A stretch of 64,000 nucleotides of DNA from Haloplanus ruber (GCF_024494725.1 NZ_JANHDK010000001.1:124001-188000); one strand, 5' to 3'; positions 16,912-26,538 are shown, counted from the stretch's first letter. Numbers and translations: made by a program. The notes: a model not told the origin generated them from the sequence alone.

Positions 16912-18780
16912 ATGAGCGAGTACGATTACGAGGCGCTCGGGCTGGTCGCGGGGCTGGAGATTCACCAGCAACTCGACACCGCGACGAAACTGTTCTGTGC
17001 GTGCCCGACCGAGCGTCGGGAACCCGAGAACGCGGTTCGGACGTTCTCCCGGTATCTCCACCCGACGACGAGCGAACTCGGCGAACTCGACGAGGCCGCG
17101 GTCGAGGAGAGTCGCGTCGACCGCGAGTTCGAGTATCTGGCCTTCGACACCACCTGTCTCGTCGAGGAGGACGACGAACCACCGGGCCGGGTCGACGACG
17201 AGGCCTTGGACGTGGCGCTCCAGATTGCCGACCTCCTCGATATGACGGTCGTCGACCAGGCTCACGTCATGCGAAAGATTGTCGTCGACGGGTCGAACAC
17301 CTCCGGCTTCCAGCGGAGCGCGCTGATCGGCCAGGACGGACAGATCGAGACCGACGCGGGACCCGTCGGCGTCGAAGACCTTCTGCTCGAAGAGGAGAGC
17401 GCCGGGCGCGTCGCAGAGACCGACGCGGGCGTCCGCTACAGCCTCGACCGACTCGGCATTCCGCTGGTCGAGATTGGCACCCGCCCGGACATCGGCACGC
17501 CCGAACAGGCCCGCGAGGCGGCCGAGCGGATTGGCATGCTCCTTCGCTCGACCGGCACGGTCAAGCGCGGCCTCGGCACCATCCGCCAGGACGTGAACGT
17601 CTCCATTGCCGACGGCGCTCGCGTCGAGATCAAGGGCGTCCAAGCTCTCGACCAGATCGACGAAATCGTCCGCCTAGAGGTTCGTCGGCAGGTCGAACTC
17701 CTAGACGTCGCCGACGAACTCGCCGAGCGTGACGCCGCAGTCGGCAGCCCGCAGGACGTAACCGACGTCTTCGCCGACACCGACAGCGGCGTGATTCGGG
17801 GGGCACTCGACGACGGTGGCCGGGTGCAGGCCGTCCCGCTCTACGGCTTCGACGGTCTCGTCGGCCGCGAACTCCAGCCCGACCGTCGGTTCGGGACCGA
17901 ACTCTCCGATCACGCCAAGCGCCACGGCGCGGGCGGAATCTTCCACACCGACGAACTCCCGGCCTACGGCGTCACCGAGGCGGAGGTCGGCGCCCTCCGC
18001 GAGACCGTCGACGCCGGTCCCGAGGACGCCGTCGCCATCGTCGCCGACGACCCCGAGACCGCCGAGTTGGCCATCGACGCCGTCGCCGAACGCGCCCAGA
18101 CGGGCATCGAGGGTGTCCCGGAGGAGACCCGCGACGCCACCGACGAGGGGACGACCCGCTATCTTCGCCCCCTGCCCGGCGCGGCGCGGATGTACCCCGA
18201 GACGGACGTGCCGCCGGTCGAACCCGACCCGAGCGACGTCGAGCGGCCGGAACTGTTGACCGAGACGGTCGAGCGGTATCAGAGCGAGTACGGTCTCGAC
18301 GCTGGCCTGGCCGAGCAGGTGGCGTACGGCCGACGCATGCCTCTGTTCGAGCGCGCGGTGGACGCAGGCGTTGACGCCACCTTCGCCGCCGGCGTGTTAG
18401 AGAGCACGCTGACGGAACTCCGCCGCGACGGCGTGGCTGTCGACCGTCTCACCGACGAGCATCTGCTCGGAACTCTCCGACTGGTCGCGGACGATGACCT
18501 GGCGAAGGAGGGTGTCGACGAGGTGCTCGAAACGCTCGCCGACGACCCCGACCTCGACCCCGAGGCGGCCGTCGAGGCGGCGGGTCTCGCCGGCGTCTCC
18601 GAGGACGAGGTGCGCGACGCCGTCGCTGACGTCGTCGAGCGCAACGCTGACCAGGTCGAGCAGGAGGGGATGGGCGCCTTCTCGGCGCTCATGGGCGAGT
18701 GTATGGGGGCGCTCCGCGGCAAGGCCGACGGCGAAGTCGTCAGCGACGCGTTGCGCGAGGAGATCGGCAAACGGACCTGA
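16912..18780 (+). CDS. gatE: Glu-tRNA(Gln) amidotransferase subunit E
   Basis: A 622-residue archaeal GatE, the tRNA-binding/kinase subunit that with GatD converts Glu-tRNA(Gln) to Gln-tRNA(Gln). It begins with a GatB-like core (VAGLEIHQQLDTATKLFCACP; later SNTSGFQRSALIGQDG and DRLGIPLVEIGTRPDI), carries the AspRS-like GAD insertion around residues 300-400 (GFDGLVGRELQPDRRFGTELSDHAK), which separates GatE from GatB, and ends with a YqeY-like helical tail (QEGMGAFSALMGECMGALRGKADGE). Full length. A TATA-like CTTTTAGG lies about 30 nt before the ATG, consistent with a leaderless mRNA. gatD is not in the window. Confidence 0.97.
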   Translation: MSEYDYEALGLVAGLEIHQQLDTATKLFCACPTERREPENAVRTFSRYLHPTTSELGELDEAAVEESRVDREFEYLAFDTTCLVEEDDEPPGRVDDEALDVALQIADLLDMTVVDQAHVMRKIVVDGSNTSGFQRSALIGQDGQIETDAGPVGVEDLLLEEESAGRVAETDAGVRYSLDRLGIPLVEIGTRPDIGTPEQAREAAERIGMLLRSTGTVKRGLGTIRQDVNVSIADGARVEIKGVQALDQIDEIVRLEVRRQVELLDVADELAERDAAVGSPQDVTDVFADTDSGVIRGALDDGGRVQAVPLYGFDGLVGRELQPDRRFGTELSDHAKRHGAGGIFHTDELPAYGVTEAEVGALRETVDAGPEDAVAIVADDPETAELAIDAVAERAQTGIEGVPEETRDATDEGTTRYLRPLPGAARMYPETDVPPVEPDPSDVERPELLTETVERYQSEYGLDAGLAEQVAYGRRMPLFERAVDAGVDATFAAGVLESTLTELRRDGVAVDRLTDEHLLGTLRLVADDDLAKEGVDEVLETLADDPDLDPEAAVEAAGLAGVSEDEVRDAVADVVERNADQVEQEGMGAFSALMGECMGALRGKADGEVVSDALREEIGKRT

Positions 18781-18804
18781 CGCGGCGCCGCCGGGCGGTC
18801 GATC

Positions 18805-21153
18805 TCAGGCCGACGGGTGACGGTCGTTCGGGCGTGTGACGCCGCCAATCTCGATCCGCGTCCCGGCACGCTCGCTCTCGGCAACGCTGACCGTCCAACC
18901 GTGTCCCTCAGCAATCTTCGAGACGATAGAGAGTCCGAATCCCGTCCCGTCCTCGTCCGTCGAATACCCGCTCTCGAAGACCTGTTCGCGCTCCGCCTCG
19001 GGGATGCCCGGCCCGTCGTCGGCGACGTAGAAGCCGTCGGGTAGCTCGCCGACGGTGATCGTCGACGAGCCGCCGTCGGCCTCCGGCCGCCTGTCCGCGG
19101 AGTCACTCCCTGCGCTGTCACCGGACTGCGTCCGGTTGCTCGTGGAGCCGTGCTCCACGCTGTCGTCGGACCCAGTCCGACTGCCCGTCGACCCGTGTTC
19201 GACGCTGTCACCGGACTGCGTCCGGTTGCTCGTGGCGCCGTGCTCCACGCTATCGCCGGTCCTTGACCGGCTGTCAGTCGAACTATGTTCGACACTATTC
19301 CGAAACAGGTTCTCGAGAAGTTGCTGGAGCTGGCTTCGATCCGCGTTGATCGTTCCCTCCGCCTCGACGCGGAGGGTCGTCCCCGGCGACGAGACGTTTC
19401 GCCAGCAGTCCCGTGCGACCGCCGCGAGGTCGACCGACTCGAAGTCGGCGACCCGGTCGTCGGCCTTCGCGAGCGTCAGCAGGTCCTCGATCAGATCCTC
19501 CATCCGCTCCAGCGCGTGGGCCGTCTCGTCGAGGTGTGCGCTCTCGACCTGTCGCTGTGCCACGGACAGGTGGCCGGTGGCAACGTTCAGCGGGTTTCGG
19601 AGGTCGTGAGAGACGACGCTCGCAAACTCGTCGAGGCGCTCGTTCCGGCGCCTGAGCGCCCGCCGATGCTCGCGTCGCTCGGTGGTATCCCGGGCCGAGG
19701 CGATGAGCGAGACGACCGCCCCCGACTCGTCGGTGACCGGACGGATAGTCCCGCTCACGCTCCGCCTCTCGGGCCCGGAGTTGACGTGGTCGCTCTCGTA
19801 CTCGACGTACTCTCCGTCGGCGGCCCGTTCGACCCACTCCCGGACCGCCGCACGGTCGTCCCCGGGCCACCACGGTGTCTCCCAGAACGGCTCGCCAACT
19901 ACCTCCTCGTGGTCCGCGTCGATCAACTCCATCGCCGTCCGGTTGGCCTTGCGCAGTCGGCCGTCGGGAGAGAGCACGCCGACGAGCATCTTGGGGTCCT
20001 CGAAGACGGCTTCGAGGCGTCGCTCGCTCCGCCGCAGTTCCCGTTCGCGTTGCTTCCGGTCCGTAATCTCTCGTCCCTCCGGAACGAGCGAGGTCACCGT
20101 CCCCGCCTCGTCGGTGATCGGGCGGATCGAGAAGTCGATGACCACCGCCCGATCTGTCCCCTGGATGCGGACCTCGTCGCGGAACAGGTCTCCCGACCTG
20201 GCCTGCTGGACCGCCTTGCGGACCGTCGAGCGGGCGGTCTCGCTCGCTGCGAACCAACACGTCTCCCAGAGTCGCTTGCCCACGACCGCCTCACGGTCGA
20301 CGCCGCCGAACTCTAGGGCCGTCTCGTTGGCCTCCCGGACCGTCCCGTCGGGGTCGAGGAGGCCGGTGAAGGTGTAGGTGTTGTCAAAGACGGCCTCGAA
20401 CTGTCGGGTTCGCTCTCGTCGGTCGCTCACGTCCCGGACGGAACAGACTAACTCCCCCCGGTCGGTCGTGGCGAGGCGGTGGTCCTCGACGAACGTGCTG
20501 CCGTCGGCCCGGAGACCGGTGGTCTCGCCGTGCCACTGCCCGTCGGCCCTGACCGTCGGAAGCACCTCCTCGTGGATCACCGCCGTCTCGTCGTCGGGGT
20601 AGACCTGCTCCCACCTCTCGCCGACCAGGTCGTCGGGGTCGTACCCGTACAGCGAGGCGTACGCCTCGTTGACGTAGACGAACTCCTCGTCGTCCAGAAT
20701 GGCGATTCCCTCCTGTGCCGTCTCGATGGCGTCCAGATGCCGCCGTCGCTCTCGTTCCGCGCGGTGTCCGTCGACGGCGTTCCCGATCCGATTGGCTAGG
20801 ATGGCGGCGCCGTCGGCGTGGGCGTCCTTCCGAAGGTAGTCGGTCACCCCTGCGGAGATTGCCTCGCTGGCGACCGACTCGCTCCCCGTGTCGGTAAACA
20901 GGACGAACGGGAGGCCGGGGACGCGCTCGCGGACGAGACACAGAAACTCGACGCCCGTCCGATCCGGCATGTCGTACTCCGAGACGACACAGTCCACGTC
21001 GTCGTCCAGACGGCCGAGTGCCGTCTCCGTGTCGGGGACCGTCTCGACGACGAACCGGTCGTCCGCGCGTTCGAGGGCAGTCGCCGTCAGATCGGCTACG
21101 TCCGGGTCGTCGTCGACGTACAACACTCGAATCTCGTCACCCGCATCTGACAT
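18805..21153 (-). CDS. Hybrid sensor histidine kinase (receiver-like, 3 PAS, HisKA, HATPase) with N-box repeat
   Basis: A 782-residue soluble kinase. An N-terminal receiver-like domain (1-125) has the acidic pocket DDD at 14-16 and Lys109 but Glu59 replaces the phospho-acceptor Asp (CVVSEYDMP). Three PAS domains follow (about 135-248, 250-372, 375-500). The phospho-accepting His516 lies in SVVSHDLRNPLN. The ATPase domain has N-box ENLFRNSVEH (614-623), G1 DDGPGI (712-717) and G2 GTGFGLSIV. Between N-box and G1 lie four 15-residue repeats (619-678) of the N-box itself plus a Ser/Asp-rich tail. Transmembrane helices are absent, so it senses a cytoplasmic signal. No dedicated response regulator adjoins; the receiver-GAF gene upstream may be a partner. 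Confidence 0.92.
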   Translation of the reverse strand: MSDAGDEIRVLYVDDDPDVADLTATALERADDRFVVETVPDTETALGRLDDDVDCVVSEYDMPDRTGVEFLCLVRERVPGLPFVLFTDTGSESVASEAISAGVTDYLRKDAHADGAAILANRIGNAVDGHRAERERRRHLDAIETAQEGIAILDDEEFVYVNEAYASLYGYDPDDLVGERWEQVYPDDETAVIHEEVLPTVRADGQWHGETTGLRADGSTFVEDHRLATTDRGELVCSVRDVSDRRERTRQFEAVFDNTYTFTGLLDPDGTVREANETALEFGGVDREAVVGKRLWETCWFAASETARSTVRKAVQQARSGDLFRDEVRIQGTDRAVVIDFSIRPITDEAGTVTSLVPEGREITDRKQRERELRRSERRLEAVFEDPKMLVGVLSPDGRLRKANRTAMELIDADHEEVVGEPFWETPWWPGDDRAAVREWVERAADGEYVEYESDHVNSGPERRSVSGTIRPVTDESGAVVSLIASARDTTERREHRRALRRRNERLDEFASVVSHDLRNPLNVATGHLSVAQRQVESAHLDETAHALERMEDLIEDLLTLAKADDRVADFESVDLAAVARDCWRNVSSPGTTLRVEAEGTINADRSQLQQLLENLFRNSVEHSSTDSRSRTGDSVEHGATSNRTQSGDSVEHGSTGSRTGSDDSVEHGSTSNRTQSGDSAGSDSADRRPEADGGSSTITVGELPDGFYVADDGPGIPEAEREQVFESGYSTDEDGTGFGLSIVSKIAEGHGWTVSVAESERAGTRIEIGGVTRPNDRHPSA
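19120..19299 (-). repeat. 45-bp minisatellite, four copies, inside a histidine kinase
   Basis: Four in-frame 45-bp units (19255-19299, 19210-19254, 19165-19209, 19120-19164) encode NSVEHSSTDSRSRTG, DSVEHGATSNRTQSG, DSVEHGSTGSRTGSD and DSVEHGSTSNRTQSG; a decayed fifth copy (DSAGSDS) follows. Units 2 and 4 are nearly identical in DNA, differing at few positions, and units 1 and 3 resemble each other, so the last step was probably duplication of a 90-bp pair. Confidence 0.9.
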
Positions 21154-21237
21154 CGGTCGGAAATCATCCCCCCGGACCTAAGAGCTTCGGTGATCCCTAT
21201 CAACGCTGAGACTCTCGCTGCTCCGGGTTGCCGAACG

Positions 21238-21882
21238 TCACTCCGGCAGGGGATCGAACGGGACCCACTCCGCGGCGCCGCCCAGAAACCCTTGGGACCG
21301 AAGTTCCGGCCCTTCGCGCACGTCGATCCGCCCGTCACAGAACTGCGAGATGGTCCTGAGCTCGCGTTCGTCGTGCATCGCCGGGTCGACGAGGAAGACG
21401 CCGAGGCCGTCGACCTTGCTCACCCGTCCCACGAGGGTGTGTACGAACCGGGAGACGGTCTGGAGTTCCGTCAGCGACAGGACGGTCGAAATCGAGAACA
21501 GCCCGGTTCGGACGGCCTCGACGCCTTCCTGGTGGAACTCCCGGTAGAGCGTGGAGTATCGCATCCCGATTCCCGTCAGATCCTGTGCGCTCGACACGGT
21601 CAAGACTCGGGCGGGGACGCCGCTCTCGTCGCTATCCAGACAGTCGACGATGCCCACCCGGTCCGGCGTCGCTTCGATGCCGACCGTCTCACACTCGGCC
21701 GCGATGTCGGCCGCCGTCGCGTTCGTCGTCAGGATGATCACCCCTTCCGCGTCGTCACCGGCGAGCATCCGGTAGGCCAGTTCCTTGGTCCCGCCGTGTG
21801 CCGGCCCGGCCACCAGGATGCTCGTCCCGCCGCGGACGGGGTCGAGGGGTAACCCCTCGAAGCGATACTCAGTCGTCGCCAT
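21238..21882 (-). CDS. DUF7504/RecA-superfamily-like protein with degenerate P-loop
   Basis: A 214-residue protein resembling haloarchaeal DUF7504 proteins, which are shortened relatives of RAD55/KaiC ATPases found beside sensory regulators. The phosphate-loop region ILVAGPAHGGTKELAYRML (about 22-40) has lost the canonical GK[ST], so ATP hydrolysis is doubtful. Later strands EGVIILTTNATA, VGIVDCLDSDESG and the helix FSISTVLSLTELQTVSRFVHTLVGRV are family-like. Its start overlaps the end of the receiver-GAF gene by 14 bp, so they are co-translated. Probably a signalling adaptor; role inferred only from context. A disrupted paralogue lies at 58583-59710. Confidence 0.72.
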   Translation of the reverse strand: MATTEYRFEGLPLDPVRGGTSILVAGPAHGGTKELAYRMLAGDDAEGVIILTTNATAADIAAECETVGIEATPDRVGIVDCLDSDESGVPARVLTVSSAQDLTGIGMRYSTLYREFHQEGVEAVRTGLFSISTVLSLTELQTVSRFVHTLVGRVSKVDGLGVFLVDPAMHDERELRTISQFCDGRIDVREGPELRSQGFLGGAAEWVPFDPLPE

Positions 21883-22759
21883 CGCGCTCCTCCGCCGTCG
21901 CCGCCCGGAGGCGCCGTCTGAGTTCCAGATTCGCCATCACCTCGTCGGCGAGCGTCGACAGCAACTCCCGGTCTTCCGTGCCGAACGAACGGGGTTCCGC
22001 GTCGAACAGACAGAAGGCGCCGATAGCCTCCCCGTCGTCGGTCTGGACGGGAGCGCCGGCGTAAAACCGGATGTCGGCCGCCGCGAGCGAGTCGTTCGTG
22101 TCGAACCGCGGGTCCTCGCGCGTGTCGGGAATCACCATCACCTCGTCGTCGAGGATGGTGTAGGTACAGACCGTGTCCTCCCGGTCCAGACTGTCGACGT
22201 CGGTGCCGTGACAGGCGAGAAACCGCTCTCGGTGGGCCTCGACGAATCCGACCGTGGCCGCGTCGACGTCGAACAGCGCCGCGGCGACGGTGGTGAGGCG
22301 GTCGAGCGACGTATCGAGAGCGTCCGGATCGACCACGTACTGCTCGATGGCAGCCAGACGGGCCTCCTCGTCCGGCGGTAGTGGATAGGACGTCTGGCTC
22401 CGGTTATCGATGCTGAACGTGAGCAGGTCGACCAGTTCGTCGCGGGCGCCCGGCGATTCCTTGTCGACGTACTCGACGACGGCGGGTCCGAGCGCCGTCG
22501 TCTCCAGTTCGTCGAAGTCGGCGTCGGTAAAGAGGACACACGTCACGTCGGGGACGACGTCACGGGCCGCCTCGACGAGCTCTAGACCGGTCCCGTCGGG
22601 GAGGTCGTACTCCGTGACGATGCCGTCGACGGCGCCGTCGAGCGCTTCGCGGGCCTCGCCGAGAGTGCCACAGACCGTGACGTCGATGTCGGCATCGCCG
22701 ATGGCCGACGCCGTGGCGCGTCCCTCGTCGACGTCCGGGTCGACACACAGGACCCTCAT
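21869..22759 (-). CDS. Receiver-like plus GAF domain protein
   Basis: A 296-residue cytoplasmic signalling protein. Residues 1-115 form a receiver-like domain (CVDPDVDEGRATASAI; GIVTEYDLPDGTG; Lys near 101), in which Glu50 replaces the phospho-acceptor Asp. Residues about 130-285 form a GAF domain with the GAF2 signature DTREDPRFDTNDSLAAADIRFYAGAPV and AIGAFCLFDAEPRSF. No output DNA-binding domain is present. A TATA-like TTATGACC about 27 nt before the ATG suggests a leaderless transcript that also covers the DUF7504-like gene. Confidence 0.85.
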   Translation of the reverse strand: MRVLCVDPDVDEGRATASAIGDADIDVTVCGTLGEAREALDGAVDGIVTEYDLPDGTGLELVEAARDVVPDVTCVLFTDADFDELETTALGPAVVEYVDKESPGARDELVDLLTFSIDNRSQTSYPLPPDEEARLAAIEQYVVDPDALDTSLDRLTTVAAALFDVDAATVGFVEAHRERFLACHGTDVDSLDREDTVCTYTILDDEVMVIPDTREDPRFDTNDSLAAADIRFYAGAPVQTDDGEAIGAFCLFDAEPRSFGTEDRELLSTLADEVMANLELRRRLRAATAEERDGDD

Positions 22760-22876
22760 ACACTACCTCTGAGCGGCCCCGGTCATAAGTTCCCGACATC
22801 GAATCACCCTCCACGGGTGTCACCGACGGGAGGGAGTCGCCGCCGGTTTAGGGGCCGGGACTGCCGCGGACGGGGG

Positions 22877-23608
22877 TCATTTCTCGGGCGCGTCTGTCGG
22901 TTCGCGCTGCACCACGAGGACGGGGCCGAGAAACCGGTCGGCGACCTGGTCGGCCGGTAGTCCGAACACGAACGTCGTGAGTGAGGGATCGGACTCGCCC
23001 ATGACGACCACGTCGAATTCGTCGGCCGTATCGACGACTGCGTCGAGGGCCTTCTGATCGCGTTCGACGCGAGTCTCGATCCTCGCGGCGTCCACGCCCA
23101 GGTCAGCCAGGCGACGTACCATCCCATCGAGGAGGGTTTCGACGTCCTCGTCCGTCTCGACCGGTTCGGCGACGTGATACAGCGTCACCGACGCGTCCGT
23201 CGCCCCGAACAGGCCCGCGACGACACGAACGAGGCGGTCGATCCCGACGGCACCCCGGACGGCGACGAGTACGTCCTCGACCGGGCCGGTGGCGTTCGGG
23301 ACCAGTGCGGCCAGACAGTCGTGCTCGGTCGTCATCCGGTCGAGTGTCTTCTGGCCGTCGTGGGTGAACACGAGGCGCCGCTCGACGGTGGCCCCCGCCT
23401 CCTCGAACATCGCCTCGAACTCGTCGAGTCGTTCCGTGGCCCGGTCCTCGAACTGCATCTGTGCCTGTCCCGGCGCCGTTTGACCCGGAACGACGTGATA
23501 CCCCAACAGGACCACGTGCGCGGCCGCGAGGAGGTCGGGGACGCCTTCCGGAATCGATTCGCCGTCGAGTACGCGCACCGGGACGAGTATCGAGGGTCGA
23601 TCCGTCAT
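22877..23608 (-). CDS. Universal stress protein-like, likely regulatory partner of APC permease
   Basis: A 243-residue protein with one or two Usp-like folds: PSILVPVRVLDGES at the start, LVFTHDGQKTL in the middle and a C-terminal FDVVVMGESDPSLTTFVFGLPADQVADRFLGPVLVV, a Usp nucleotide site in altered form. It starts 2 bp after the stop of the amino acid permease gene. In haloarchaea and many bacteria Usp domains are fused or adjoined to APC permeases, which suggests a regulatory role in transport; this is inference. I chose the ATG at 23608, where MTDRPSILVPV gives the family N-terminus. Confidence 0.82.
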   Translation of the reverse strand: MTDRPSILVPVRVLDGESIPEGVPDLLAAAHVVLLGYHVVPGQTAPGQAQMQFEDRATERLDEFEAMFEEAGATVERRLVFTHDGQKTLDRMTTEHDCLAALVPNATGPVEDVLVAVRGAVGIDRLVRVVAGLFGATDASVTLYHVAEPVETDEDVETLLDGMVRRLADLGVDAARIETRVERDQKALDAVVDTADEFDVVVMGESDPSLTTFVFGLPADQVADRFLGPVLVVQREPTDAPEK

Positions 23609-23610
23609 GA

Positions 23611-25038
23611 TCACACGTCCCCCTTGAGCGTGACGCTCCCTGCATAATACCGAAACCACAGGTACGAGACGAGCATGACCACGATTCCGATACCAATCGA
23701 CGCGGGCTGCATGAAGGCGATCAGACCGACACTCGCGAGCGCCCCGACCGCCGGGACCACCGGGTAGCCCGGGACGCGGTAACTCGGCGTGTACCACTCC
23801 GGATCTCGTCGCCGTAACACGATCTGGGCGACACACATCAGCCCGTACATGATCAGGTGGAGAAAGGAGGCGACCTCCGCGAGCAGTTCGACCCGGCCGG
23901 TCGCGACGAGGACCAGGATCGGGCCGCCGGCGGCGAGCAGGGCGATGTGTGGCGTGCCGTACCGGAGATTGATCTCGCTTGCCCGCCTGGGGAGTAAGGC
24001 ATCGCGGCTGAGTGCGTACACCGCCCGCGAGGCGCTGAGAATCGACGCGTTCGCGCTCGAAAACGTCGCCAGCAGTCCGGCCCCCAGAATCGCGACCGCC
24101 CCGGGCAGCCCGAGGAAATCGCGGGCGACTTCGACCATCGCCGTCTCGCCGAACTGCCCCAGGCGGTCGGCACCGAACGCACTCGTCGCGACGAATATCG
24201 TCACGATGTAAAAGACGGTGACGGTCAGGACCGATCCGACCATCGCCAGCGGCAGGTTCCGCCCCGGTTGCTTGATCTCACCCGCGACGGTCGCAACCTG
24301 GGCGAACCCCAGATACGACGTGAACACGAGCGCCGCGGTCGACAACACCGGCACGTAGCCGCGGGAGAAGAACTGCTCGGGGACTGTTCCCCGACCGAAC
24401 ACGCCCACCGCGTCGAGGACGCCGTACGACAGAAAGCCGGTGAGCACCACCAGGAGGACCCCAACCACGGCGTTCTGGAGCTTCGCGGTGTTTTCGGTGC
24501 CGCCGATGCTCAGCGCCGTCAACGCGACGCCAAACAGCAGCCCAATCCCGACGACGGGATTGAACGAGAGCGCGACGTCGAGTTCGGCGAACACGGCGCT
24601 CGCGTAGTGTCCGAGACCGACCAGATAGAACGCGGAGGCGAACATCAGACCCAGCCACAGACCCAGGCCGACGACCGCACCGTAGGCGGTCCCCATCCCC
24701 CGCGAGACGAAGTAGTATCCGCCGCCGCTCCGGGGCATCGCCGTCGCGAGTTCGGAGGTCGGCAGCGCCACGAGCAACGCGATCAATCCGCCGATGGCAA
24801 AGGAGAGGGTGGCCGCGAGTCCAGCGTTGGCGGCCGCCAACCCGGGGAAGACGAAGATTCCAGCCCCGATCATGGTCCCGATGCCGATGGCCAGCCCCCC
24901 GACCAGCCCGATAGTTCGTTCGAGTTCGACGTCGTCGTGGACGGTCGTGTCGTCGGTGACGGCGTCCGGTTCCGCGGCGGGCGCCTCGCCGGCGACGTTC
25001 TCGCCCGTCGGGTCGACGTCGACAAGCCGGTCGGTCAT
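23611..25038 (-). CDS. APC-family amino acid permease
   Basis: A 475-residue amino acid/polyamine transporter with about twelve membrane helices. The first helix has the APC unwound motif [22 protein letters not shown], and later [13 protein letters not shown] matches the conserved loop between helices 6 and 7. The first 38 residues are acidic and cytoplasmic. Substrate unknown. It is the first gene of an operon with the Usp-like gene (2-bp gap). Confidence 0.92.
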   Translation of the reverse strand: MTDRLVDVDPTGENVAGEAPAAEPDAVTDDTTVHDDVELERTIGLVGGLAIGIGTMIGAGIFVFPGLAAANAGLAATLSFAIGGLIALLVALPTSELATAMPRSGGGYYFVSRGMGTAYGAVVGLGLWLGLMFASAFYLVGLGHYASAVFAELDVALSFNPVVGIGLLFGVALTALSIGGTENTAKLQNAVVGVLLVVLTGFLSYGVLDAVGVFGRGTVPEQFFSRGYVPVLSTAALVFTSYLGFAQVATVAGEIKQPGRNLPLAMVGSVLTVTVFYIVTIFVATSAFGADRLGQFGETAMVEVARDFLGLPGAVAILGAGLLATFSSANASILSASRAVYALSRDALLPRRASEINLRYGTPHIALLAAGGPILVLVATGRVELLAEVASFLHLIMYGLMCVAQIVLRRRDPEWYTPSYRVPGYPVVPAVGALASVGLIAFMQPASIGIGIVVMLVSYLWFRYYAGSVTLKGDV

Positions 25039-25221
25039 ACACCGGTAGTCGTTTCAGCTACCCAATAAAAGCGCCGCCGGTCGTCGGGTCGTACCTCCTC
25101 GTTGTGCCTCCAGTCACCCGGTCGCGTGCCCACGCTCCCAAAATCGTGCCAGAGACGCCGGCGCTGGCGGGGAGGCACATTCGGAAGGTAAATGACGCCG
25201 AGGGGAGAATCACCGGGCGTA

Positions 25222-26538
25222 ATGGCGGAGTTCGCCCTCTCGGTCGCTCGCATCGGGTTGGCCCTGTTTCTCGTCGTTCTCAACGGCTTTTTCGTCGCCG
25301 CCGAGTTTGCGTTCGTCCGCTTGCGATCCGCGTCCGTCGAGACGCTGGTTCGAGAGGGGCGGCGCTCGGCGTCGGCGGTGCAGGAAGCGACCGAAAACCT
25401 CGACGACTACCTCGCCGTCTCCCAACTCGGCATCACCATCTCGTCGCTCGGCCTCGGGTGGGTCGGTGAACCTGCGGTTGCCGTGCTGGTCGAACCGCTG
25501 TTGGCTCCGGTGCTCCCGAGTTCGCTCCTTCACGCCGTGACCGTCGCGCTCGGATTCGGCATCGTGACCTTCCTCCACGTCGTCTACGGGGAGTTGGCGC
25601 CGAAGACGCTCGCGATTCAGCGCGCGGAGCAGGTCGCCCTCCTCGTCGCGCCGCCGATGAAACTCTTCTACTATCTCTTTCTCCCGGGAATCGTCGTCTT
25701 CAACGGCGTCGCCATCCGGTCCGTTCGGCTCCTCGGTGTCTCCCCGGCCGCCGAAGAGCACGGCGGCCACACCGAAGCGGAGATTCTCACTCTCCTCTCG
25801 GAAGCGGGTGAGGCGGGACGGGTCGACGCCGGGGAAGTCGAGATGATCGAGAGCGTGTTCAGCCTCGACGACATGACGGTGCGTGAGATTATGCGACCAC
25901 GGCCCGACGTGACGACCATCCCCGCGAACACGTCGCTTTCGGACCTCCGGTCGATGGCCGCCGAGGGTGAGTACACCCGGTACCCCGTCGTCGACGACAG
26001 CGGCGACGTACTCGGATTCGTCGACGTCAAGGATATTCTTCGGGCCAGCGAGACGATCCAAGAGTCGGGCGAACTCACGGCCCGCGACCTGTGTCGGGAC
26101 GTCGTCGTCGTCCCCGAGACGCTCCGCGTCGACAAACTCCTCGCCGAATTTCAGGGCAAACAACGCCAGATGGCGGCTGTCATCGACGAGTGGGGTGAGT
26201 TCGAGGGTCTCGTCACCGTCGAGGACGTCGTCGAGGTGATCGTGGGGGACATCCGCGACCAGTTCGACCTGAATGAGCCGGGGCCGTCGGTCGAACGACT
26301 CGATGACGGCGGCTACGCGGTCGACGGAGGTGTCGCGCTCGCGACGGTGAACGAGCACCTCCAGACCGGCTTCGAGAGCGAAGACGTCGAAACCGTAGGA
26401 GGGTTCGTCCTGAGCCGACTCGGACGGGCACCGACGGTCGGTGACCGCGTCGAGACGGCGTCCCACGAGTTCCGCATCGCGGGCGTCGACGGGGCCCGGA
26501 TCACAGACCTCGTGGCCACCGAACGGGAGTCGGACTGA
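25222..26538 (+). CDS. CNNM/CorC-type membrane protein with CBS pair
   Basis: A 438-residue HlyC/CorC (hemolysin III-like, CNNM) family protein. Residues about 8-190 form the DUF21 membrane domain (VLNGFFVAAEFAFVRLR; DYLAVSQLGITISSLGLGW; VYGELAPKTLAIQ), residues about 205-330 two CBS domains (REIMRPRPDVTTIPAN; VVVVPETLRVDKLLAEFQ; GLVTVEDVVEVIVGDI), and the C-terminal 85 residues the CorC_HlyC domain. Members are linked to magnesium or cobalt transport or efflux. The ATG at 25222 (MAEFALS) opens the DUF21 domain. Confidence 0.92.
   Translation: MAEFALSVARIGLALFLVVLNGFFVAAEFAFVRLRSASVETLVREGRRSASAVQEATENLDDYLAVSQLGITISSLGLGWVGEPAVAVLVEPLLAPVLPSSLLHAVTVALGFGIVTFLHVVYGELAPKTLAIQRAEQVALLVAPPMKLFYYLFLPGIVVFNGVAIRSVRLLGVSPAAEEHGGHTEAEILTLLSEAGEAGRVDAGEVEMIESVFSLDDMTVREIMRPRPDVTTIPANTSLSDLRSMAAEGEYTRYPVVDDSGDVLGFVDVKDILRASETIQESGELTARDLCRDVVVVPETLRVDKLLAEFQGKQRQMAAVIDEWGEFEGLVTVEDVVEVIVGDIRDQFDLNEPGPSVERLDDGGYAVDGGVALATVNEHLQTGFESEDVETVGGFVLSRLGRAPTVGDRVETASHEFRIAGVDGARITDLVATERESD

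Noticed and set aside
19120-19299. CRISPR or intergenic satellite in 45-bp units
   Set aside because: Units are in frame within a histidine kinase and encode N-box-like peptides without spacers.
21238-21882. KaiC/RAD55 ATPase with active P-loop
   Set aside because: The loop reads GPAHGGTKE and lacks GK[ST], so only a degenerate RecA-like fold is supported.
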